Below, one piece after another: positions 9,301-19,200 of a stretch of 22,305 nucleotides of DNA; the first letter of the stretch is position 1, and the number at the start of each line of letters is the position of its first letter. The translations under genes and the position numbers were made by a program. This DNA comes from Phallusia fumigata (taxonomy: Eukaryota > Chordata > Ascidiacea > Phlebobranchia > Ascidiidae), in NCBI GenBank assembly GCA_008931825.1, contig QXVZ01004224.1:3272-25576 (forward strand), given 5' to 3'. Below the pieces are notes generated by a model that saw only the letters and a list, made by a program, of their open reading frames with translations, was not told the DNA's origin and searched no databases.

Positions 9301-12300
9301 AAAATTTAGATGAGTTATTGATAATACAGCTTGTTTTAGTTGTACGTTTCTAATGACATCAGGGCAAAAACTAGTAGTCGCTTTAATGGCCTAGGCCTTT
9401 TTCTTTGAGTTAATAAATGGCCCTTTTTGTTTTGTTACAAGCAAATCATGTCATTTTGTTTAAATTAATAAAAGACCTGGTTTCCATATACTGGATTCAA
9501 AACCACTTTTCTAGAAGAGCCAGCTGTTATACTTAAAACATCCCTAATAATGATGAAACTGATGACACCATGACCATATCTACAAGCAATAATTTCATTC
9601 TAACTACCTGTGAAAACTTTATTCAGGGCATTAACAAGCCTAAAGGAGAAAAATAAAAAAGTGGAAACCAGGGAAGGATTCCATAAATACCACCTGAGAA
9701 ATACATTGATAACTAGTGGCATGAACAGATTTCTTGAGTAAATCAAGATGTGACATTTCAAAGTTAGTAGAATCAAGCAAAGATTGGTCACTGTCAATCT
9801 GTCCAGAGGAAAAAGTGTCACCTGTTAAACAATGTTTATTATTTTTTTTGTGTTTTTATGTTAAGTTAATTGCCTTTAATGCCAACAGACAAAACTAGAA
9901 GGGTGGCTTTCACCATTTTGCCATTCCATTTACACTATCACTCAATTTATAAATGATATTGTTTCTACAGACAGAAACGCATGGGTCTCCACACATGCAA
10001 AGTTGAAGGTTATGCATCTAGCAAATGTTTTAAATGAGTCTCATAATTATAATGTGTTAAGTCAGTGAACATAAAAAATCTAAGCAGAACGACATACCAC
10101 TGTAACCCAATCCACAAACCTTAAGTCTAGCAGGTCAACTTTAGGGCTAAACCCAGCAATGTGGCATAATAGCATGTTGTCTAAATTTTGTCTAGTTCTG
10201 ACATTGTTAAACAATTTGCCCCATTTTAGGGGGCTAGTGGTGTAACTGCCGGGGCTATGGGACCAAACAAAGAAATCAATACACAACAATGGCATGTTCT
10301 ACAAACTGTGCAAATTTCAGCTAATTCGGACATTGTTTCATAATTTGACTTGCTTTAGGGGGCTAGTGGGTAAACAGTAGAACTGTGTTATCAAATTATT
10401 AATTTGTTACACCACACTGGCATGTTTAACAGACTGTATGAATTTGATCCAATTCAAAATGTGTTTCCTTCAGAAAAGGGGACCAATTACAATTACCTGC
10501 ATGGAAACAGTGATATTCTGAAGTAAATTGTTGGAGGTGATCAGCAAAGAAATTACTAAGTTGCTGCAAACATTTTTCACAATGAATTGTATCATCCAGG
10601 CCCTGCAATACTTTGAAAATGTCGATCAAAAATGTTGGTCTTGTTTCATTTTGTGAAATGAACAGAGCCGCTTCAGAATAAATTTCATCCAAATGATGTC
10701 CTTGCGCAGCATCACTTGTTTTGAGTTGATTCTGGAAAGTACTTTTCTGTAAATTGAACACAAATTTATCATCAAAATTTAATTTTATACTTATTGTCTT
10801 TCAAAATCAGTTGTTCATTGACACATATCCACAGGAAATTGTTATTGCAGAAATAAAACTTAGTGTACAATTTTGCAGCAAATTAGTTAAATTAGTGCAA
10901 GGCAAGTTCATCACCAAAGATGTTTATTTATGCCATTTCATAACACCCATGTTTATGGGGTCCTAATAAATATCACCAGACTTGTTTAAACACAGCACAC
11001 CAAACTGTTAGCAACCAATAGTTCTCATGAATCTTAACACTTGAATCTGAGACCCAATTTGACGTTGCATATTTAGAAACTAATGTGCCAAACTAACAAA
11101 AACAAACTGCCAAAATGACAATTTTAGTGATTTAGTTAGTGTGAAAAGCACGGGCCAAGTATGCATTTAAAAGTACAAATTATTTACATTTTCAAAATGT
11201 AAATGCCAGTTGTCTAGGTCAGGGGTGGCCAAGTTTCAAACACACGAGATCGACTAAAATTTTGTTTAACAATGCGCGATCGACTGGTCGGTAATAAAGT
11301 CACATTTTTAACCAGAAATAATCGACCCCCCAAAAATTGTACTGTTGCGGCTGCATCAAAGCACATACTTAACCAATTGTTTGATAGGTATTTTCTACCC
11401 CTTTCTAAGTGTTTCGGTGGAAAAAATACCATTGTCAAAATTCTCGTAATGCTAACAAAAAATTTAAAGCAATCAACCTTTTTTACTCTTGCACTTCTTT
11501 TGCACAAGTGAAACTTTGTCAAAAACTGCTGAAATGTCTTTGCTCCTGATAGTAGCAATATGAAACTATATCAGAAGGGCATAACTTTTTTCTAGACATT
11601 GAAAGTTTATCAAAAAATCAGACCCTAAAATTATTAAGCAGGTTACAAATTAGTATTATTCGACACTGAAATAAACTTACTAATCCAATGCGAAACAGTA
11701 AGACAAATTCAAACAGTTTTTGCAATGGGATAAAGTTATTCTACAAATGTTATAATTTTCATTAGCCTGATTTATAAGTAAGCCTGATTAATATATGTCA
11801 GTTCTTACTTCTGGATTCCATTCACATTTGTCTGTTGGTATGTTGTTAGTGTTAGTGAAGTTTTGACCTGTATGCAGCTGACCAACCAAGGTTTTCTCTA
11901 ATGCTGCTTTCCGTTTTCGTAGACTTGCCAATTCCCTTTCATTGTCAAAAATATATTTTCTTAGATGATCAATATTTGTGTTTCTATTTCTCTTTCCCTT
12001 TTTATTTTTAGCAACAAAGTCATGTCTTTCCACAACAAAAGAATTATATAAGCAAGTTGAATCTGATAAAGGTTCAATCACAGAAACTTCTGGCAATGGT
12101 AGACATTGTTGGACTTCCGTGACAGATGATTCTTTGTATGATCTTGTCTCTAAAATGTTTTTGCAATAGAACAAGCATGAAGAAAATATATCACTCAAAT
12201 CTTCAAATTCTTTAGTGACATGATGCAATTGGTCATATGCATGAGATGAACCATGTGAAAAAATGTCATTCAAGGGATGAAGGATTTTGGCTGCTGCACC

Positions 12301-12363
12301 TACCAATTCATTTAAATTACCAACACTAAAACCAATGTCAGTCATGAAAGCAGTTGAATCCAT
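6394..12363 (-). CDS. PCM1: PCM1-like centriolar satellite protein, short form (seven exons)
   Basis: Exons: 12363-11809, 10746-10497, 9821-9694, 8637-8517, 7377-7196, 7144-7012 and 6539-6394, total 1515 nt, 504 aa. PCM1 scaffolds centriolar satellites and supports centrosome and cilium assembly. The decisive match is in the last exon: FDLSASETKPLTSYGSGEDED (461-481) parallels the vertebrate block INLSKAETQALTNYGSGEDEN, followed by an acidic stretch and VDIATSMQ (vertebrate VDVQTSLQ). Exon 5 has VKELLSLISETVLTEL, like vertebrate GEDILVEISEVLFNEL. Residues about 118-165 hold a basic KNKKGKRNRN and a Lys/Arg/Glu-rich likely coiled coil. Vertebrate PCM1 has about 2000 residues; here the protein is 504 and ends soon after the acidic block. 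The start follows an in-frame TAA two codons upstream. The exon 5 to exon 6 join uses a weak donor (see findings). Family assignment is from remembered sequence. Confidence 0.82.
7520..8200 (+). repeat. Degenerate tandem repeat, unit about 100-125 bp, in PCM1 intron 4
   Basis: Successive blocks begin near 7536, 7637, 7740, 7857, 7985 and 8090. Each reads roughly ACATTGTTTAATAATTTGAC, then a G-rich GGGGGCTAGTGGGGT core, then CAAACAAAxCACAATGGC, then TAATCTACAG. Copies are strongly diverged. No coding potential is seen. Confidence 0.65.
8200..9600. other. PCM1 intronic sequence around exon 4
   Basis: Apart from exon 4 (8637-8517) this stretch is AT-rich intron. It includes a short tandem duplication of TAATTATTACAA near 8833-8860 and a small fragment of the 200-bp interspersed repeat near 8727. 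Nothing else is recognised. Confidence 0.4.
9880..10035 (+). repeat. Interspersed repeat of about 200 bp, copy 2
   Basis: Lies in intron 2 of the PCM1-like gene. It holds ACTAGAAGGGTGGC, GCCATTCCATTTACACTATC, CAGACAGAAACGCATGGG and TCCACACATGCAAAGTTG, matching copy 1 in the opposite orientation. Confidence 0.6.
10085..10465 (+). repeat. Second cluster of the same tandem repeat, in PCM1 intron 2
   Basis: At least two clear units begin near 10201 and 10331 and share ACATTGTTTCATAATTTGAC and TTTAGGGGGCTAGTGG with the cluster at 7520-8200. A weaker unit precedes them from about 10085. The 3' end of the cluster abuts the donor of exon 2 (10497). Confidence 0.65.
10755..11800. other. PCM1 intron 1
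   Basis: The intron between exons 1 and 2. It holds a hAT-like fragment starting at 11220. The overlapping opposed ORFs at 11214-11558 lie inside that fragment and are probably not genes. Confidence 0.45.
11220..11300 (+). mobile_element. hAT-like DNA transposon end, fragment
   Basis: The sequence starts CAGGGGTGGCCAAGTTTC and continues with paired GATCGAC motifs, a pattern familiar from hAT-superfamily termini. I cannot find the opposite inverted terminus or an 8-bp target duplication, so its right boundary is unknown. Confidence 0.5.
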
Positions 12364-12386
12364 TTTTTAATTGTGAGCTTAAGGGC
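12364..12386 (-). promoter_or_regulatory. Short 5' UTR of the PCM1-like gene behind a splice acceptor
   Basis: The minus strand reads tttttgcag (AG at 12388-12387) and then 23 nt to the ATG, with an in-frame TAA just before it. The acceptor has no visible partner donor nearby, so it may accept a trans-spliced leader or an upstream non-coding exon. Confidence 0.45.
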
Positions 12387-13029
12387 CTGCAAAAATATTT
12401 GGGGTGAAAAGGAAGCAATCTTTAGAATTCCAAAAGATTCTTGTGACTACATCGAATGTACGGTAAATCGTAAATACATACAATTCTCGGCCGACTACTT
12501 TTGTAGTATGGACTCGCCTGTAACTATTTTCACACAGGAATGTACTGGGAAATAGGAAGTTTATGCACCGTTCATTTTTAACAATCAAATTATTTTGCTT
12601 ACTTTTACACGGAAAATATACCTAAACCTTAAAGTAGCATTAAAAAAACACCCTGCAGAATGCAAGTTCTCGTATGCAAGCATAAGTTGGGAAACTCCCC
12701 ACTTTTGTGCACATTTGATTTGACTGCAATATTTTTTTACTGGGTTTGGCTTTAGCATCTTTCAATACTTTTTACCGTGTTTTTTCAATTTGTTCCTTCG
12801 ATTTGAAACGTTGGTAATTAAAAAATTAATGTTTCACCTAGGCTTATGGAAAGGTTTGACTGTTTACACGTTTAATTAAATGGACATCGAGTTGCAGCAT
12901 TTATTGCGCAATCGCCAATGTGTGATTTCTTTCAGCTGTGTTACCCAGAAACACACAAAAACCGTTCAAATTCAAAATGTCTATCACATTATCAACGTTT
13001 TACACTTAAGTGCGGAATTGTTTTTCAGC

Positions 13030-13130
13030 ATGGGCGCCAATCCCAGGGGGACGACGGGCGACATGTCCCCCCAAAATTTTGGTTGGGGGGACTTGTATTC
13101 ATTTGTCCCCCCCCCAAATTTTTGTTTCAA
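13030..13130. repeat. GC-rich hairpin-bearing interspersed element
   Basis: TGGGCGCCAATCCCAGGGGG is followed by GTCCCCCC (13065-13072) and its exact complement GGGGGGAC (13085-13092), then another C9 run. The nested inverted repeats and abrupt composition suggest a mobile-element fragment. Family not identified. Confidence 0.5.
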
Positions 13131-13702
13131 GTGTTTAAAAAAATGTTACGGATTTATTTATTAAGGATAAAACCCAAAATCTTGTTAACCTGTTAAAAGT
13201 GGGTTCAAAAGCTGGTTTGCTGTTGTATTAAAAATTTTTTGGCACTTTTTAATTACTTTTCCAACAGTTATGCGATCGCAAACAGCAATAACGGCGTTTT
13301 ATCACCGTCTCAGCCGAACGTAACCCCTTTTTTGCGACATTAAAAATTTGTATTGTGACGTCATCTGCACAATAATTACTCACAAGAACAAAAGTTCCCC
13401 CAATAGTTTCAAAAGATTTGCGCCACTGTTTTTCAGCATTCCAACCCCAAATTTCCCTCCCCCCTTGCTCGTTTTTGCATCTGCTCCTTTTACTGCCAGA
13501 TTCAAAAATAAAAACAAAACACGAAGGCAATGCTGACGAAAACCATTCCAAGCTGGTGGCACGACCCGTGCCTCTTTATGGCCATTACCACCTGGGCTCT
13601 GAGCCCTCATGTTATAAAAAAATAATATGTTGCGATATATTTTGCAGCTTTGCTCCATTTATAAATGTGACATATTGCCGAAAACTGTGGCATTGGATAC
13701 AC

Positions 13703-13770
13703 CAGTGTTTCCCAACCTTTTTTGTGCCAGCGCCCCCTTGGACATACGAGTTTATCATACCGCCCCTCCA
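13703..13770 (+). mobile_element. hAT-like terminal sequence
   Basis: Begins CAGTGTTTCCCAACC, a classic hAT-type terminus, then runs into GCGCCCCC and CCGCCCC motifs. No matching inverted end is seen nearby. Confidence 0.5.
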
Positions 13771-13850
13771 TATTTTCAAAATTTGTCCATGATTTACAAG
13801 GCGCAATGTTTCAAAAGAAACGTCCTGAGTTATGTTTGAAAAACTGGCAT

Positions 13851-14180
13851 CTACAGCACGAATTTGGGAGAAATATAAAAAACTTTGATGAATACAAAAA
13901 GAATTGGCGCCGAGTTTTGCAAAGATGTGGCAGATGTAATCACAACGCCCAGTATTGTGACGTCGCACACGTGTACAACAGCAAAAGTCGCGTTATCCCA
14001 ACACACGTGACAGTTTCTATAACACCTCCTTGGCTGGTCATTCACTTCGCCGAATGCTGGGGCACGGATATTAAAGCGTTCAATCACATGGCCCTGAACG
14101 CGTTTGAAAAACGATGATTCTCTTCTAAGATTATCCAAAGTTACAAATGCATCGTGGTCCGCCATTAGCACAAAAAACAT
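13851..14180 (-). CDS. Unassigned ORF, possibly a captured or orphan first exon
   Basis: 109 codons. An internal ATG gives MADHDAFVTLDNLRRESSFF, preceded by gctaATGGCGG, a good start context. The first 45 residues look protein-like and the rest less so, so an exon may end near the CCAAG before 14030. It lies just beyond a hAT-like terminus, in CpG-rich sequence, so it could be a transposon-carried fragment. I do not recognise the protein. Confidence 0.2.
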   Translation of the reverse strand: MFFVLMADHDAFVTLDNLRRESSFFKRVQGHVIERFNIRAPAFGEVNDQPRRCYRNCHVCWDNATFAVVHVCDVTILGVVITSATSLQNSAPILFVFIKVFYISPKFVL

Positions 14181-15059
14181 TGTGTTCGGATTAATGTAGC
14201 CACAAGGTCTTAAGGTCGTTAATCTTGCATACTGCGTGGTTGCAGCTTAACACACGTTAATCACTTTGATAAAGCATTTCGCTATTTCAAAGCAAGCGTT
14301 GCCTCAAATATTGCAGTTGCTTGTGATCATCTGTTATTACGTTATAACCGCATTGTGACGTAACAATGGCTGATGATTCACCGGTACACAAATGCAAGTG
14401 TGACGGCATAAACAACGCAAAACGCTACATCTTTTCTCTTTGCATACGTGCTTAGTTTTGACACTTTATGAAAAGCTTGTTACGTCCCTGTTCTGTGTAA
14501 ATATCGACCAAGTTCTACAAGATTGCTACAAACAGATGCAAGGTGGCGGCCACCGTGCCTGAAAAATCCAAGGTGGCCGGTTCACCCCGCCACCACGCGC
14601 TCGGCGAGGAATTGAAATAATATACAAGCATAGATATGATAATTTATAGTACGACTTCCTAGTCATGGTTAGCATCGACCTGCAACCGAAAATAAGGATT
14701 GATATTAGAATATAGTTTATTATCGCAGTATGAAAACGGCGAAGCACTGACTCAGTTTTGTTTAATTTAATCGAATTCCTTCTCGTACTCGTAGCGGAGA
14801 ATGTTTTGGCGCTTGGTCATTTCTCACCAAGTCTAAGATAACTTCGTAACGTTATCTACAAATTTAGGTATTCCAACTAACCCAGCTACCTTACAGTGCT
14901 AAGAATGCTATAAAGGCCTTGTTTGTGTTGTGAAGATAATGTGTTTTTTTATGATGTCACAAAGCATGGTGGCAAAACATCCACGATGAGGTGAAAAAAG
15001 TTTACATGTAACATTGTTAAAGCTAAGACAAAATGGGGACAATATTTAAAGCAATATTG

Positions 15060-15200
15060 AATTTATGCTACGGCATAATTTGGATACCGTCCCCTCAAGT
15101 GCCTTCGGCGCCCCCCTAATTAGAAAAATACGCACAACGCCCTCTTGCAACTCACCAACGCCCACAGGGGGGGGCGGTAGCGCCCACAGGACAAGGACTC
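15060..15200. mobile_element. Probable second hAT-like fragment
   Basis: Contains GGCGCCCCCC, CGCCCTCTTGCAACTC and CGCCCACAGGGGGGGGC, resembling the subterminal CGCCCCC blocks at 13703. The expected GGTTGGGAAACACTG end is absent, so it is a broken fragment or a related element. Confidence 0.35.
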
Positions 15201-16219
15201 AAAAGCAGCCTAAAATATAATTTGAGTTGAAATCCAGGAAAGTAGCGCATTCTTTAATGACGGTGTAACTGTAACTACTATTTTTCTTCAGGCGAAATAA
15301 ATTCAACAACTTTGCTCGCTCTATTTCCGCTATTCTTTCGGTGCTTGATCACGGTTAAAAAGCAGCGGCTTCGCAGCACCATTTTGCTATTTTAATCTCT
15401 CGCGCTATTTCTCGATATGACGGATTTTAGGCTAATACATACGCCGCTTGTTAGTAAAAACCCATCCCAAAACCCCAAAAACTGTTGCTTGTAGTGAGTA
15501 AACTTTTTTCCTTTAGTGAGTAAACGAATGGGTCATATATGGTAAAAACGGGCCAAAAAAATGCTTTTTTAATGCTGAGGGTTGGCTTCGCATGCAACGC
15601 TAAATCACATATCATCTTCGCAAGCTGCCTCTTACCAAGACCCTTTTTGAAAAGGGGATCATGTTACCTGAAAATACAGTTACGTGTAAACAAATATTTG
15701 GTCCATTTACTTTCAATTTTAGTGCAAACCATTTTAAGGCACTGTGATTACATCTTTGTAACATTGGCAACAAAATGTTTTTGCCAACAATTATCGTATT
15801 ATTCACATGAGAGGTACAGTTTTTTAAAAAAAAGTCAACAATTTGGGATGTATGTAAATTAATCAACCAAGACAGAAAATCAAACACAGTGAGCACAAAC
15901 AAGATCAAACCAGTACCGCATACACTACTACTCTCATCCATAACAGTATATTTAAGGCTAAATCATTGAAATCTATATCTACCAACTTATCAGTAGCTCT
16001 GTAAAAACTAGAATGCAATAAACAAAAACACAAAAGTCAATACGTATAGCAGTAACGTCTAGTCTACACGCCACTAACCATTAACTGATTATGCGTCAAA
16101 TTGCAACTACAACACAATAAAAATAAGCATAAAATCGCAAAATGACACGATCAAAACTGAGTGCAAGTATAAGGGGGGTATGTACGTGATGTGGGGCAAC
16201 GACATTCGTGTGACAGAAA

Positions 16220-19200
16220 TCATACACAACCGTACTCGTACCACTGTGTGCTCTTGTCTGAGTCATCATTACTTGCTGAAAGCGGGGCATTCGATCGTTC
16301 GTCAGGCGACGCAGATGGCGATCTTGGCCCCCTATCATTTCCAGCAACCGATCTTCTTTGTCGAGGTTGTATCTCCGGAGGCACATCCCGTCTGATGGGA
16401 TGTTGATTGTAGGTTGTAAGAGACGGCGGAGGTACATCTCGGCGAATTGGGTTGGTTGGATGATCAACCAATGAAGATGGTATTGGACTCAAACCAGAAT
16501 CTTCAATTCCCCGATTAGAAACTGGCGTTGATGTCATGTCACGGCTATTAAGGGGTGTGTTTCGTGGTGAAACTGGTAACTTCTTGCTTTTGGAGCCACT
16601 AAAACTAGAATTTTTCGCAACGTCATAGGCCCGTGGACTTCCAACTAAACTATCCAACCGCTGCACAGTTGAGTTGTCGGACTTTGGCTTGAAAGACATA
16701 GATTCAGGGGTACTATGCATGCTTTTTGGTCGTGGTTTTAAGGAGGTTGAACTTCTAAGAACAACTTCAGGTTTTTTCCGCCCTGATAGTGGTGTCTGCG
16801 TTTAAATTGGATTTTATTATTGACCAGGTATAAACTTCACAATTCACAAGAAAGCCGACCAGGCAATGACCCAATACAGCTTTCTCATATTTTACTTTAT
16901 AGTTTTACATTGTTTGCAGCCGTCACTTGGGATGTGACAAAAGAATTAGGTACCTGTTGCTTACTGTCACTTTCCGTTAAAAATTGTTGCAGTGTGATAA
17001 CTTGTTTGCTTGGCGAAGCACGAGAGTCACTGTCAGCTTCGCTTTTCTTTCTTTCACTTAAAACTTGCTCATTTTCTGCAGCAAAATTAACAGCATTATA
17101 AAAATACCCAATAACTTTAAAACGTATGCAGCGGCCACAATTTAAAACGTATGCATACCTAAAGTTGATAAATCATTGGTTGATTTTCCATGTCCATCAA
17201 ATTGAGTGAAAGAGGAACCTCTGTTTGAGTTGGAGGCTAAAACAGCAGAAATTTGTAATAGTTGGTAAATGTTTGTAGACACATAATAAACTGTAAATTT
17301 AGAGTAAAAAAAGTAGTTACAAATCAGTAGTGTTATCTTACATAGTTTGTTTAATTTAATACCCTTTTCCTACACAAAACACTGCTAATTCTAGGAACAA
17401 CAACCGATCTGCGACTAGTCTGCAGCATTAGAAACCAAATGCTCTAGTGTGGATTTATGTTCTATAGTATCCAGGAAATGTCCCAAAATTACAGTCAGCC
17501 TAGCGAATCAAAGAAACGGCACATCATTTAGAGCTCCTGATAATCAAATAGGAATATCAACAGAGGCCAAACTATTGTGTCAACTAAAACTCTAGTTGGT
17601 GACATGGAAACCAGTTTTCACCTCACATTCAAATTGGACCAGGATACAACAACTGTGCCTGGCTCAGCATATACTTTACAACAAGCCAATCAGTTTTCAA
17701 TATTTTTGACAACCTTTACATAAATCAAACAGCCTTGAAACACAAAGTAACTTGCCAGTAAACACTGTTTTGCCAAACTTTATCACATGTCTTATGGAAC
17801 TGTTTACTATTGAGTGTTCCTGTTTGCAACCTGAGAGGGATTCTTCATGCTAACATTCTTGGACCACTCTTGAGTTATATTGTTGGGTACAGTGTCACTA
17901 CATGGTCAAAAACCATCAGGTCATTCGGTAATAATTATCGATGTTTTTGCAATGCAAGACACATTGATAAGGCTTAGTTTAAATTAAATATGACTTGCAA
18001 TAACTGCAGTGTTTTTAACTGTGAAACAAGTTATCTTGACTAATGGCCTTTTTAACATTGGCTTAGCCACTTATCACAACATTGGTGAGTTGACCTAAAA
18101 CTGAAGCATTAAAAGGGCCGGTCACCTCTAAACACTCATTTTTTTAATCTAACCAAATCATTTCTACTGTAATGTCAACGATAGTCTCTACGTCAGAAGC
18201 ATAATTTGGCAACCTCCTATTTATGTTACATGTGAAAGTCTGATAACAGGATTAAAGTGATATAATTTAATATCAAATGTAAAAAATTCACACCTGCTGA
18301 CGATTTTGAATATGACCTGATTTGTGGTGAAACTGATAATGAATGAAGAGCATTGGTAGAATATGCCAAGTTTCCTCCAAGTTGTGTCCTTCTTTTGTCT
18401 TGAGATTCACCTTTTCCTGAATCTACTGTAAAGCGAGAGGAAAGAAATATTTATAATTAAATCTGTGCAAAAAGATTTGTATTAAATAACGACAGTATTT
18501 CTAATTTAGAAAGAGAAAAATTACAGAAAAGATCATGAGAACAGTGCACAGTGCCAAGTTTTAAAACTTTTAGCTTTTTAAAATCTAATGTACTAGTTTT
18601 CATTGGGCCTATTGACCTTAAAAAAATACTGCTTTTTTAAGCAAAACACTGGCTCCAACACACCACTAGAAGTTGTAAGTTAGTATTATGTACATTCTGT
18701 TAAATGCTAAGCAATATCCATTAACTGTATCATGGTAAACTAATGGATACAACAAAACAATAAAAGGCCCGAAATAGCAATACTATGTTACAATCTAATG
18801 TCTTAGTTTGTAGCATAACCTACACTAAACATATTAAACTTCCTTATTTATATTGTATTACTAATTTTCATTAATTTAATGATTGTTTTTCAAACGTATG
18901 GAATTTCACAATTTTACAGCTTTAAGTTAATAAAAAGTGAAGGTGAAGAGCTGATAAATAATATTGTAGAGCATTAGTCTTTTTTGTTTCTAATACACAA
19001 GTTTTGTCTTATATCTTTATAACCTAAAACTATTTCAAAGACATGAAAATCTACGCGGGTAGTTGAAGGACAAAGTCATATATATGTTCTTTCAAATCCA
19101 CACAACAGAAGTGTTTTATCTTTATGTTTTCAAACACTGAGCAACAAAGTGCACATATTGATATACCTTTGGGGTAATTGGACACCTTATTTTGAACTTT

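Larger units (their letters stand above)
12400..16219. other. Repeat-rich interval between the CCDC88 and PCM1-like genes
   Basis: About 3.8 kb without a gene I can support. It contains a GC-rich hairpin element (13030-13130), hAT-like termini (13703 on, and about 15060-15200) and an unassigned ORF (14180-13851), and several stretches (13250-14420, 15080-15430) are visibly richer in CpG than their surroundings. The direct repeat TAGTGAGTAAAC occurs twice near 15493-15525. Confidence 0.5.

Noticed and set aside
9600-9821. The 73-codon hydrophobic ORF as the coding frame of PCM1 exon 3
   Set aside because: The upstream exon ends in phase 1, which selects the other frame (DTFSSGQIDSDQ). That frame also joins exon 4 correctly.
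12373-12555. Plus-strand ORF just upstream of the PCM1-like gene
   Set aside because: No recognisable domain; it probably reflects chance in the promoter region.
13249-13968. Several overlapping ORFs of 60-124 codons on both strands
   Set aside because: They overlap one another and cover repeat-rich, hAT-like sequence without protein-family signals.
16180-16406. Plus-strand ORFs opposite the last CCDC88 exon
   Set aside because: They are antisense shadows of the exon, whose minus-strand frame ends in the recognisable YGCV tail.
16820-17101. Plus-strand 93-codon ORF
   Set aside because: Antisense shadow of the exon carrying the GBA motif.
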